Shown: piece after piece, positions 12,133-21,287 of the stretch
How positions within the stretch are numbered: position 1 is the stretch's first letter
Layout of the letters: each line of letters starts with the position of its first letter
Assembly (NCBI RefSeq): GCF_002910905.1
Contig: NZ_NEUE01000260.1
Span: forward strand, 43,905-107,904
DNA: 64,000 nt
Origin: Streptomyces sp. SM11
GTDB taxonomy: Bacteria > Actinomycetota > Actinomycetes > Streptomycetales > Streptomycetaceae
Direction: 5' to 3'
Made by a program: the position numbers and the translations under genes
Notes under the pieces: model-generated
Database searches by the model: none
What the model saw: only the letters and a program-made list of their open reading frames with translations
What the model was told of the DNA's origin: nothing

Positions 12133-12602
12133 TCACCACATGCTGCTCCCCAGGAACCAGACAAGTATGAGTCCGATCCCACAGAGCAATCCACCGAGGG
12201 GGTAAGAGCCGATTCTCCGCTTCTGATCGTTCACGATCGGAGTTGCAGCATGCAGGGGATCATAAAGAACAGGTGCGGATTGACCTACCTCCACCAGCAC
12301 CAGACCGGTCGGTGCAGACCAGGCCATGAGCTGGCGCCCCTCCCGTCCACATAGCGGATACCGCTGGAAACCATTCCGCCAGATGTCCAGCGCAGCCGCT
12401 CGCAGACCCCCGTCACCCTGCGCCCTCTACCGCTTGAGTAGAAATGATTCTGCCGAAACCGCAAGTGTATGAGGCGCAATCCTAGAGCCATAGGAGCGAG
12501 CCCAGCCATGAGGACGAATAGCATCACTGGATTGATATTCACGTCGCAGACGATACAACCGGTGCGGCTCACTCCGGCCGGCTCCCCGGTCAGACGCCGC
12601 AA
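12133..12602 (-). pseudogene. DUF3592-like membrane protein, frameshifted
   Basis: The N-terminal part has a transmembrane segment (NPVMLFVLMAGLAPMALGLR) and a beta domain up to VDGRG. The frame then changes at a C-run (about 12335-12343). The C-terminal part (GLVLVEVGQSAPVLYDPLHA, then a transmembrane helix ending FLGSSMW) lies in another frame. Restoring one G joins them into a full-length paralogue of the 11332-11745 gene. The start is uncertain; a GTG before NINPVML is likely. Confidence 0.5.
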
Positions 12603-12837
12603 AGGGGAAGAACCGTTGAGCGACGACGAGGAGGCCCAAACGGTCTGCGGAGCAGGACATCGGGCAGCGGCCGCGAACGGGAATAGCTCAAGACCTCCGT
12701 CCCCTTCGTAAGGTCGCTGGGCAGACCGTGGCCCCGCCCGGCGCCACGATCACTCGCCTCCTCGACGGCCGAGCCCGAAATCCGAAGAAGCAAGAGCCGG
12801 AAGCCTCGTGGCCGACTTCCGGCGCGGTGTCCTCCCC

Positions 12838-13110
12838 TGAAGGCCATCACGAGGAGAACCGCCTCAACCGCCACGAGCGCGATGAGGTCCACACGCTTCC
12901 ACAGAGGCTTCCAGGCAGCAAGAGCCGTCCCCACCCGGCCGGGCGTCTGTGGATCGTAGACGACCTCGACGAGTTCACCGACCTGGATACCGGCCGGCAC
13001 ATCGCTCTCGTCTGCGGAACAGGTCACTCGCCGCCCGTCCTGCGTGACGAAACTGGAGAAGGAAGGCCGGCCCTCCGCCTTGGGAGCCGTCGGCGATGGA
13101 ATCCGAAGTT
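12838..13110 (-). pseudogene. DUF3592-like gene, C-terminal half only, stop codon lost
   Basis: Reads FVTQDGRRVTCSADESD, then VPAGIQVGELVEVVYDPQTP and a transmembrane helix ending LLVMAF. In the near-identical copy at 14735-14929 the reading ends there with AGG TGA. Here the stop has become GGA and the frame runs on into unrelated sequence. No N-terminal transmembrane part is in frame, so this is a remnant. Confidence 0.5.
12842..13086. repeat. Direct repeat, copy 1 (about 245 bp)
   Basis: Aligns by eye with 14744-14988, with roughly nine of ten bases identical. It covers the C-terminal half of a DUF3592-like gene in both copies, so it records a gene duplication inside the block. Confidence 0.75.
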
Positions 13111-13168
13111 CCGGAAGGCCCGGACCGGGCGGAGCTGATGCGGTTCTTCAGCTGAACCACCCCCGCCG

Positions 13169-13564
13169 TCACAGGAAGAGCGACAGCACGAAAACCATGA
13201 GCGCTGTCGTCTGCGCGCAGATCACCAGCGCTCCGCAGACGTTCCCGAAAGTTATGGGCGCGGCTGCCGAGAGCTTCGGGAAGCCGGAAATGTACAGAAC
13301 CTCCCGGCGGGCACCCATGAGGTTCCGCGCCAGCGAATAGACACGCACCTTCGTCAGATACTCAGCCCCGTCGCCGACCTGATATCGAATGTACGCATAA
13401 TTCCCATTTCTCCTCATACTGATGTCGATGCAAGTGCCCAGGGTTGTCGCACCCCGCCATTTCAACCAGACCAAGCGGCCCAGATGCATCAGCGAAGCAA
13501 CGAACAGTGCGACCACCCCTCCGATGATCACAACCGCCAGCAGCACCTCAATGAATGCCTTCAT
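13169..13564 (-). CDS. DUF3592-like small membrane protein (intact)
   Basis: 131 residues. Transmembrane helices at about 5-28 (VLLAVVIIGGVVALFVASLM) and 107-130, with a soluble part between carrying RRNGNYAYIRYQVGDGAEYL. It is one of only two undisrupted members of the local paralogue set. Function unknown. It has the same opposite-strand orientation as its siblings. Confidence 0.6.
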   Translation of the reverse strand: MKAFIEVLLAVVIIGGVVALFVASLMHLGRLVWLKWRGATTLGTCIDISMRRNGNYAYIRYQVGDGAEYLTKVRVYSLARNLMGARREVLYISGFPKLSAAAPITFGNVCGALVICAQTTALMVFVLSLFL

Positions 13565-13599
13565 GGCTCCGCATCATGTCAAACAGATCTCCCGAAAGG

Positions 13600-13995
13600 A
13601 AGGTGTTCTGCGTGGGTCAACCGGTTGACCCGGGAAAGAAAAGGACTGCCTCGCACAGGAATATCTCGACGCCGCCATCGACGAACGACTGCGCCAGTGC
13701 GGGCTTCGTCACCTCGACGGACGTCACACAGGAGGTGGAAAGACTCACCGACCCTCGGGAGGCCGCCGGCCGCTCGTACACCTCGAGCACGCCCCCGTGG
13801 TGCGCACTCCGTTTCGGGCCAGGAGAACTTTCTGCCAGAACATCGCCACAAGGGCCCTGAGCCCTACATAGGCCAAGAAAGAAGGGCCACCGAGTAGCGC
13901 TAGAGCGACCATTGCCAGAATTGGCCTCGGGCCTCTCGGTACAGGACTCCGCCCGGCACCTGATCCTGATCTCCCGCCGGGCCCGGGGCGCCGCC
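13600..13995 (-). pseudogene. DUF3592-like gene remnant
   Basis: One frame gives MVALALLGGPSFLAYVGLRA, LVAMFWQKVLLARNGVRTTG, the N-terminal transmembrane part. Another gives VLEVYERPAASRGSVSLSTS, which would be the soluble part. The C-terminal YDP motif and second helix are missing. A broken paralogue. Confidence 0.4.
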
Positions 13996-14237
13996 GGCAC
14001 GGCAGACGCCACCGGACGCACAAGGACCGGTCCACTTCGCAGAGGAAGCCGATCAACCGGGATACCCGGTCGGTTTCCGGCTGGGCGCCGCCCGGGCTGG
14101 TTCCGCTCGATGGCGGATCAACGGCGGCGTGCCCGCCCGTCGCCCTGACCGGTGAGATCCAGGGCCGGCACATCCGGCCCGGTGCCGGTCGCAGGAGGCG
14201 AAGCACGTCGCCGGCACCCCTCACAGGGCCACCCCCA

Positions 14238-14610
14238 TTTTCTCCAGCGCACTTCCCGCCATCGAGAGCGCCAAGGCCAGCGTGAGAGGAAAAAGGAATA
14301 CGGCCGTGACCGACTTCGACATCACACGCCAGGGATTGAGGGGGGGCGAGGTCAGATGCCTTCGGCCTCCACGGAAGATAGGTGACGTCCATCCTGGAAC
14401 CCGGTGCAGGAAGCCTGCCGGCCCAGAGTTCCGTGGTCATCTTGTACTCGATCCCGTCACGCGCACGGTAGTCGACTATCACCGACTGCCCGAAGCGTAC
14501 CGCTGAATAGCCAGCGACCCGGGAGCCGATCGGACATTCCGCGACGGCGCACCGTGCTCGCTTTCGAGCGCGCTCAAATACGGTTGAACTTTTCGCCTCG
14601 CCCGCGACCT
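14238..14610 (-). pseudogene. DUF3592-like gene remnant
   Basis: The soluble part reads FGQSVIVDYRARDGIEYKM, then GSRMDVTYLPWRPKASDLAP. The C-terminal transmembrane part (FLFPLTLALALSMAGSALEK) follows in a different frame and ends in TGA, so one base is lost or gained near 14310. The N-terminal helix is not recognisable. Confidence 0.4.
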
Positions 14611-14734
14611 TCGCCGGATCGATCCGATGCGTTCCACACCAGAATCGGGGCACTGAAACAGAGAACTCCCCTGGGAAGCCCCTCGGCCCGGAAACCACAC
14701 TCGGCACACGATTCACGTCATGGCTACCAGGCCC

Positions 14735-15130
14735 TCACCTGAAAGCCATCACGAGGAGGACCGCCTCTACCAATGCGAGCGTGATGAGGTCCACGCGCTG
14801 CCACAGAGGCTTCCGGGCAGCAAGAGCCGTCTCCACCCGGCCGGGCGCCTGCGGATCGTAGACGAGCTCGACGAGGTCACCGACCTGGGTACCGGCCGGC
14901 ACATCGCTCTCGTCAGCGGAACAGGTCATTCGCCGGCCGTCCTGCGTGGCGAACTGGAGAAGGAAGGTCGGCCCTCCGCCTTGAGAGCGCCATTCCCGCT
15001 CTTAGTTTAGCAGCGCGCCTCCGCCTGAACGCCACGCGCACGCACCAGCAGACGGCGACGAAGTATCCAGATAAAGGCCACAAGTCCAAGAATTGGCAGC
15101 AAGAAACGCTAAATATCCCAGTCCATGCAC
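14735..15130 (-). pseudogene. DUF3592-like gene remnant with in-frame stops
   Basis: Starts MDWDI, then a TAG, then RFLLPILGLVAFIWILRRRL (transmembrane). After a second stop and a frame change it continues FLLQFATQDGRRMTCSADES, VPAGTQVGDLVELVYDPQAP and a helix ending VLLVMAFR. At least three lesions: it is a dead copy whose 3' half is the second copy of the 245-bp repeat. Confidence 0.5.
14744..14988. repeat. Direct repeat, copy 2 (about 245 bp)
   Basis: Partner of 12842-13086, in the same orientation, about 1.9 kb apart. Confidence 0.75.
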
Positions 15131-15206
15131 AACTCCTTCTGCGGGAAGCCGACGAAGAAGCATCCCATCACATAACAGAGGATCTGATCAAGGTGACTGA
15201 GGAAGC

Positions 15207-15992
15207 ATGACAGAGCCTACGAACCAGCAGATCGCCAAAGATGTCGCGGCCATCGAGAAAGCACTTGAAGGAAAGGCGGACAAAGAATCAGTCGAGGGCC
15301 TGGTAAGGCGATCGGAGGTTCGCCCGAAAGCCTTGGTCGACGGCCCGGGAGAAACCGAGCAGTCCGGCAGTCCTGCGACAGCTCCGGAAAATTCGGATCA
15401 GCAGGATCTGGCCACACAAAAAGAACTTCAGGATGCAACGGCATCCAGCGTCTGGACGAATGTCAAACCGGCAGAGCTTGTAGGCTTCGCCCTCGCCTGG
15501 CAGGCGCTCAAGTTCGAGCTCCCCACCCTGTTCAATCTCGAAATCTTCACCGAGAAGTTGCTCGGAAAGATGAACCTGTTCCCCAATGCCGAGGGAAACG
15601 GGCTCCGTATCGCACGGAATGAGTACGGGTTCCTCCTGCCGACCCGTAGGCCCGCCGCAGGGGAGCCGGGCGAGGACGGGGCCGACGCTGATCCTGCCCC
15701 GCCCGGCACACAGCCCACACCCGCCGGGCCCGCGTCTCCGACCGGACCACCCGCACCCCGGGGCCAACAGAACCGGCCCCCCTCCCCAGAACCCGGGCCC
15801 AGGCCAGGCCGATCGACACCGCGCCGATCAGCGCAGGGCCGATCGGCACCCGGCCAGACGCCCGGTGGAGACCCTGAGCAGCAACGACGCCTACAGGCCT
15901 CGCTCCGCCGTACGAACGATGAGAGCCGACGTGCCGCGACAGCGCTGCGCGACGCGAGCGACGCCGCGTCCGACCTCGCCAGATCCGTCTGA
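15207..15992 (+). CDS. Unknown protein upstream of the tape measure gene
   Basis: 261 residues, ATG 15207 after GAGGAAG. The N-terminal 35 residues are a charged helix (IAKDVAAIEKALEGKADKES). Residues about 85-125 are the only compact, hydrophobic part (AELVGFALAWQALKFELPTL). Residues 145-235 are Pro/Gly/Arg-rich. The last 35 form a charged helix (RRAATALRDASDAASDLARS). It is on the tail-gene strand, 45 nt before the tape measure gene, so it is probably part of that transcript. Its composition is closer to the inserted block at its 5' end. No family recognised. Confidence 0.55.
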   Translation: MTEPTNQQIAKDVAAIEKALEGKADKESVEGLVRRSEVRPKALVDGPGETEQSGSPATAPENSDQQDLATQKELQDATASSVWTNVKPAELVGFALAWQALKFELPTLFNLEIFTEKLLGKMNLFPNAEGNGLRIARNEYGFLLPTRRPAAGEPGEDGADADPAPPGTQPTPAGPASPTGPPAPRGQQNRPPSPEPGPRPGRSTPRRSAQGRSAPGQTPGGDPEQQRRLQASLRRTNDESRRAATALRDASDAASDLARSV

Positions 15993-16037
15993 TATCCGGC
16001 TGTCACTCCGACGGCGCGTACTCATGGGAGACAGAGA

Positions 16038-17921
16038 ATGAACCTGACTCAAGCGCTGGGGAGGTCTTCCGGCGCCCTGCGGAAATTCCGGTCGGAGGCC
16101 ACCAACGCCGGGAAGTCCACGAGAACCCTGTCCGGGGGCTCTCTGCGGAGCGACCGCGAACTCAAGAAGCTCAAGACCTCCGCCCAGGCCTCCGCCCGCC
16201 AGTTCACCGCCATCCAGCGCGCCGCCGACAAGGCCGACCGCTCGATGGCCAAGGCCGGCCGGACCGCCAAGAAGAGCGGGCCCCAGGTCGGAAAGTTCAA
16301 GTCCGGGGCCGACAAGGCGTCCAAGGGCATGAAGGGGCTCAACAAGTCGATGAAGGGCAACCTCGTCGGCCAGTTGCTCTCCCTGCTCGCCCCGATCGTC
16401 GAGAAGGTGGTCGAGATGGCCGCCCGCTCGAAGACCATGCAGAAGGTCCTCAAGGTCGCCTTCGCCGCGATCAAGAAGGTCATCAGCTCGGTCATGAAGG
16501 TCGTCGGGCCGATCATGAAGAAGGCCGGCGCACTGATCAAGAAGGTCTGGAACGGCATCAAGAAGACGATCACCTTCGTCATCAAGGCCGTCGCCAAGGT
16601 CATCACGACCTACTTCAACGCCTGGAAGAAGATCATCACCACGGTGATGAACGCCGTCAGGAAGGTCATCTCCAGCGTCTGGAACGGCATCCGGAAGATC
16701 ATCACCCCCGTCGTCAACTGGATCCGCAGCGTCATCCCCCAGGCCTTCAGCCGGGTCAAGGAGAGGCTGGCCGGCATCTGGGGCGGGCTGAAGGGCATCG
16801 CGAGCCGCGCCTTCAACAGCATCAAGGGGGCGGTGAAAGGCCCCGTCAACGCCGTCATCCGGCTCATCAACTCCGCGATCGGCAGGCTCAACCGCATCAA
16901 GGTGTCGATCCCCGGCTGGGTCCCTGGCGTCGGCGGGAAGACCTTCGGCATCAGCCTGCCGAAGATCCCGCAGCTGGCGGCCGGCGGCATCGTGGCCCCG
17001 CGCAACGGCGGCGTGCACGCGATCGTCGCCGAGGCCGGTGAGGCCGAGGCCGTGCTGCCGCTGTCCAAGCTGGACCGGCTGCTGCGGCACACCGCCCGCC
17101 GGGCCAGGGCCGAGTCGGTCAGCGCCACGGCCGGCGCGATGGCCGGCTTCCGGATCGAGTACGCGCTCAACTCGCAGGCCGGCCAGAAGATGATGCAGCA
17201 GGTCTTCGGCCAGGTCCGCAAGGTCTTCCAGGCGATCTGGAAGTTCCTCGGTCCCGTCCTCAAGGTGTACGCCACCGTGATCTCAGCCTACTTCAAGGCC
17301 GCCATCAAGATCATCACCACGGTCCTGGCCGTCGTCGGCCCGCTGCTCTCCAAGGGCTTCCACTCCACCCGGAGCGCCGTCACCTCGGCCACCCGCGCCC
17401 TCTCCGGCCTCGTCCGCCGGACCTGGCGCGGTTTCCGCGCCGTGATCCGGCCCGTCCTGAGCTGGATCACGCAGAAGATCCCCAGCATGTTCACCCGGGT
17501 GAAGAGCGCCCTGTCCCGGACCCTGACCGGCATGGGCCGCTTCATCAGCACCGGCATGCAGGGCGTCATGGCCGCCGTCACCGGGCCGGTCAAGGCGCTG
17601 ATCTCCTTCGCCAACTGGGTCATCGACGGCCTCAACAAGCTGAGCTTCAGCTTCTTCGGGAAGAAGTTCGGCGTCGACCTGCCCAAGATCCCCCAGCTCG
17701 CCGAGGGCGGTGTCGTCCAGCCCGCCGGGCCGGACACCGCCTCCGCCGTGCTGCCGCTCTCCGCGCTCAGCCGGCTGCGCCCCGCCGAGGCCGCACCGCG
17801 CACGGCCGGCCCCGCCCACCCCACGGACCGCACCCGGCTGCGCACCTACCACGCGGCCGAGGGCAACGGACCGCTCGCCGTCGCCGGCGACCTGCTGTTC
17901 CTGTACGGGACGGCGGCATGA
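16038..17921 (+). CDS. Tail tape measure protein
   Basis: 627 residues, uninterrupted. Long amphipathic helices rich in Lys and Ala are followed by many hydrophobic I-K-K-V-I-type repeats (residues about 115-245 and 400-480), as in siphophage tape measures. The protein has two similar halves. Each ends with an R-V-K-x-x-L segment, a GPV(N/K)A(V/L)I helix and a short hairpin domain LPKIPQLA(A/E)GG(I/V)V followed by AVLPLS (about residues 315-350 and 545-580). At the usual 0.15 nm per residue it would set a tail near 90-95 nm. This is the longest intact gene of the island. Confidence 0.85.
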   Translation: MNLTQALGRSSGALRKFRSEATNAGKSTRTLSGGSLRSDRELKKLKTSAQASARQFTAIQRAADKADRSMAKAGRTAKKSGPQVGKFKSGADKASKGMKGLNKSMKGNLVGQLLSLLAPIVEKVVEMAARSKTMQKVLKVAFAAIKKVISSVMKVVGPIMKKAGALIKKVWNGIKKTITFVIKAVAKVITTYFNAWKKIITTVMNAVRKVISSVWNGIRKIITPVVNWIRSVIPQAFSRVKERLAGIWGGLKGIASRAFNSIKGAVKGPVNAVIRLINSAIGRLNRIKVSIPGWVPGVGGKTFGISLPKIPQLAAGGIVAPRNGGVHAIVAEAGEAEAVLPLSKLDRLLRHTARRARAESVSATAGAMAGFRIEYALNSQAGQKMMQQVFGQVRKVFQAIWKFLGPVLKVYATVISAYFKAAIKIITTVLAVVGPLLSKGFHSTRSAVTSATRALSGLVRRTWRGFRAVIRPVLSWITQKIPSMFTRVKSALSRTLTGMGRFISTGMQGVMAAVTGPVKALISFANWVIDGLNKLSFSFFGKKFGVDLPKIPQLAEGGVVQPAGPDTASAVLPLSALSRLRPAEAAPRTAGPAHPTDRTRLRTYHAAEGNGPLAVAGDLLFLYGTAA

Positions 17922-17962
17922 GCACCCACCCGCCCCACGACTGAAGCGAGGTGACGGCCCGC

Positions 17963-18907
17963 ATGGCCGAGACCACAACCACACATCCCCACGAGACCGC
18001 ACCCGGCTCACTGATCACCCGCGACGGGCAGATCCAGTGGGCCGGACTGCTGATGGGCCCCGGAACGCCGTACGAGATCGACCGCACCGGCATCACCGGC
18101 TGGGACGACCTCCCGGTCCTGGACACCGGTGACATCTCCCGCCCCGATCAGCACGGCGCCTGGCCCGGCGCCCGCTGGGCCCAGCCCCGCATCGTCGGGG
18201 CCTCCCTCTGGCTGCTGCCCCGGAAGGCCGAACAGGCCCTCGGCGTCCTCTCCGCCTTCCGCGCCGCCACCGGAGCGGAAGGCGGGGAGCGCTGGCTGGC
18301 GGTGCGGCTGCACGGCCAGACGCTCGCCGTCCGGGCACGGGTGAGCCGCCGGGTCGTACCGCAGGACCGGTCCTTCGTGGTGCACGGCACGTCCAGGACG
18401 AGCATCCAGTGGACCGCGACCGACCCGCGCCGCTTCGGAGCGGTCCTGCGGGAGGCCCGGGCGTCCCTGCCCGTGCAGGAACCGGGCCTGGACTGGCCCG
18501 CCGAACCGGGTCCGGCCGGCATGGGGCTCCAGTGGCCGCTGGAGTGGGGCGAGACCGGCACCGCGGGCACCTGCACCGCGGTCAACGAGGGGGGAGCGGC
18601 GGCCCTCCCGGTCATCGAGTTCCGTGGGCTGCTCCGGCGCCCCACGCTGACCCGGCTCGGTGACGGCCGACAGCTCCAGTACGACATCGTGCTCGGCCCC
18701 CAGGACGTCCTGACCGTCGACACCGAGGCGGGCACCGTCCTGCTCAACGGCACCGCGTCCCGGCTCTACACCGCGGCCCCAACCTCCGCCCCCGAGCAGC
18801 TGTTCCACCTGCCGCCCGGCGCCACGGAGCTGGCCTTCCGGGCCGGGGACGCCACGCCCGACCCGCGGGCCTCGGTCACCCTGCGCTGGCGCGACGCCCA
18901 CTGGTGA
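17963..18907 (+). CDS. Distal tail (Dit-like) phage tail protein
   Basis: 314 residues. ATG 17963 is chosen over an in-frame GTG at 17951 because GAAGCGAGGTGA overlaps the GTG and is well spaced from the ATG. The N-terminal half (LITRDGQIQWAGLLMGPGTP, WDDLPVLDTGDISR) and the GxxW/LxVR pattern match the Dit-like family that connects the tail tube to the tip. The C-terminal part (IEFRGLLRRPTLTRLGDGR to VTLRWRDAHW) is the galectin-like half of such proteins. It directly follows the tape measure gene, the canonical place. Confidence 0.75.
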   Translation: MAETTTTHPHETAPGSLITRDGQIQWAGLLMGPGTPYEIDRTGITGWDDLPVLDTGDISRPDQHGAWPGARWAQPRIVGASLWLLPRKAEQALGVLSAFRAATGAEGGERWLAVRLHGQTLAVRARVSRRVVPQDRSFVVHGTSRTSIQWTATDPRRFGAVLREARASLPVQEPGLDWPAEPGPAGMGLQWPLEWGETGTAGTCTAVNEGGAAALPVIEFRGLLRRPTLTRLGDGRQLQYDIVLGPQDVLTVDTEAGTVLLNGTASRLYTAAPTSAPEQLFHLPPGATELAFRAGDATPDPRASVTLRWRDAHW

Positions 18908-18954
18908 CCCTCCCGCGGCGCCCGACCACCACCACCCCATCTCAGGAGGACAAC

Positions 18955-20153
18955 ATGCCTGTACGCAGTGCCTGGCTCATCAACCGCACCGAGACCGAGA
19001 GCGGCCAGACCCGCGCCGACACCCGGCTCGCCCCGCTCGGCACCATGACCCCGAACGGAGCGCTGACCGGAGCCGGCGGCGTGATGCCCGGTTCCGCCGA
19101 CGGCGAGCACCTGATGTCCGGGCTCTACGTCTTCGGTGAGAGCGCCGGTATGAAGGTGACCGTCACCCCGGGCCGTGCGGTGATCCAGGGCCAGGGAGCG
19201 GCCGGGACCTACCCGGTCGTCCTCACCGACCACGCGACCCTCACCCTCGACGACGGGAACGCCTCCAACGACCGCATCGACCTCGTCGTGCTGCGCGTCC
19301 GCGACGCCCAGTTCGACGCCGGCGACCGCACCGAAGCCTCTCTGGAGGTCATCACCGGCGAGGCGAAGGCCCTCCCGAGCCGCCGCGGGTCCCGTCGGCG
19401 TCCCTCCGTCTCGCCCGGATCACGGTGCCCGCCGGAGCCTCCGTCGGCACGGGCGGCATCGTCTGGGAGGAAGCCGTCTACGACCTGCGCGTACCGACCG
19501 TGGCGATCGGCGGCATCCTGCCCGAGTCCTGGAACCGCGACGTCGCCGGCGGCTACCCGGGGCAGTACCGCGACTCCTCCGCCGCCCTGCAGCGCTGGGA
19601 CGGGACACGCTGGGCGAGCTACCCGCGGCAGACCGGCGGCATCGCCCCGCAGGACGCGCTGGCCGCAGGTGAGTACACCGGCCAGTACCGCGACGAGGCC
19701 GGACGGCTGGAGCGCTGGGACGGCACCGTCTGGCGCCCGGCCGTACCGTCCACCGCCTGGGCGAACCACACCGACGGCGGGTACTGCACCTCCACCTCCT
19801 GGGTGGAGGCGGTCAGCGACACCACCGGCCCCACGATCACCGCGACCTTCACCGTGCCGGTCACCGGCGCGGTCCTGGTCACCGTCGGCTTCATGGGGCA
19901 CACCGGCGTCGACGGACAGTGGTCCCGCATGGGCGTCAACATCCGCAAGGACGGCGCCCTGGTCTTCGGAGCGAACGAGGTCCGCTCGGCGACGGTCGGG
20001 TCCAAGGCCATGACCTCGGTGTCCGCCACCTCCCACCTCACGGGACTGCAGCCCGGCGCGGTCTACACGGCGGTCTCCGCCTACACCACGTCGGCGACCA
20101 GCAACCGGGGCTGGTTCGACAACCGTTTCATCCGCGTCGACCCGCTCGTGTGA
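18955..20153 (+). pseudogene. Tail fibre / minor tail protein, one frameshift
   Basis: ATG 18955 follows CAGGAGGA. About 399 residues after restoring one C in the CCC at 19374-19376. The N-terminal 140 residues (SAWLINRTETESGQTRADTR, then VTPGRAVIQGQGAAGTYPVV) form a tail-attachment domain. Two copies of a GQYRD...RWDG(T)xW repeat follow (about residues 190-245). The C-terminus is a beta-sandwich-like domain (ITATFTVPVTGAVLVTVGFM to FDNRFIRVDPLV) of the kind that binds a receptor. It would be the specificity determinant of a tail particle. Confidence 0.6.
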
Positions 20154-20161
20154 GGCAGCCG

Positions 20162-21287
20162 ATGACCGCGTCCGTCACCACGCCCGTCTACCGGGCGCTC
20201 TTCTGCGACCTGCGCACCGACCGCCTGCTGGACGTGCTGCCGCTCACGGAGACCAAGTTCGACGACTACATAGGCAAGCCCGGGTCGCTCTCCGCCAAGA
20301 TCCCCCTGCCCTCGGGCGCGCTGGCGGCCCGTACCCGGGCGGCGCTCCAGCCCGGCCGCACCACGGTCTGGCTGGAGCGCGACGGCGACATCTGGTGGGG
20401 CGGCATCCTGTGGACCTGCACGCCGGCCGCCGACGAACAGGGCAGGCTCACGGTGCGGTTCCAGGCCGGCACGTTCGACTCGTACCTGGACCACCGCATC
20501 CTCGCCCACGACCTGGCCGGCACCGGCACCGACCAGTTCGACATCGCCCGCACCCTGATCGCCCACGCGCAGGAACAGTCCGGCGGCGACATCGGCATCG
20601 AACCGGGCCACGGCCGCTCCGGGGTGGTCCGTGACTACGCCTACGCCTCCTCCGCACTGGCCCGCGTCCGGGAACTGCTCCACAACCTGGGTCAGTTGAG
20701 CGACGGTTTCGAGTGGCGCGTCCACTGCTACCGGGACGCCGAGGGCCGCCGGGTCAAGCGGCTCCAGCTCGGCCACCCGCAGATCCGCACGGGCCACACG
20801 GACATCGTGCTGAACCCATCCCGGCCAGGTCCTCTCCTACAGCCTGCCTACGGACTCCACCGTGCAGGCGAACGTCTGGGTGGCCCGCGGCGACTCCGTC
20901 AACACCGACCAGCCGCAGGAGTCCCAGCCGCTCACCGTCCGCGAGGCGGCCCCGGGAGACCTGGCGGCGGGCTGGCCCCGCCTGGAGCTGACCTCCGACC
21001 ACAGCGGCGTCACGGACGAGGCGACCCTGCGTTCGCTGGCCCGTGCCGAACTGGCCCGGCAGAACCGCCCCGAGGTCATCCCGGAGCTGACCGTGCTGCT
21101 GGACGGGCGGATCACCCCGGCGCTGCTCGGCGCGCGCATCCGGCTGCGCATCCACGACCTGTGGCACCACGAGGGCCTCGACGCCGCCTACCGGATCGTC
21201 GGCATCGCCGTCACCCCGCCCCAGCGCACCAAGGCGGAGACCGCCGTCCTCTACCTGGAAGGAATCCGCCCATGGCCACTCCCCTGA
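20162..21287 (+). pseudogene. Gp37-like tail hub/tip protein, one frameshift
   Basis: ATG 20162 lies 8 nt after the fibre stop. The sequence YRALFCDLRTDRLLDVLPLT, PGSLSAKIPLPSGALAARTR, RDGDIWWGGILWTCTPAADE is that of the siphovirus ReqiPepy6 Gp37-like family, baseplate or hub proteins of actinophages. An extra C at 20823-20826 shifts the frame at NPSR. The continuation is QVLSYSLPTDSTVQANVWVA to LEGIRPWPLP and TGA at 21285-21287. It overlaps the amidase start by 16 nt. Confidence 0.65.

Noticed and set aside
11915..12205. Rightward open frame of 96 codons in the DUF3592 block
   Set aside because: No family resemblance, weak start context, overlaps a minus-strand remnant; not supported as a gene.
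17918..17944. Eight-codon frame overlapping the tape measure stop
   Set aside because: Too short and without conserved content; probably only positions ribosomes near the next gene, if anything.
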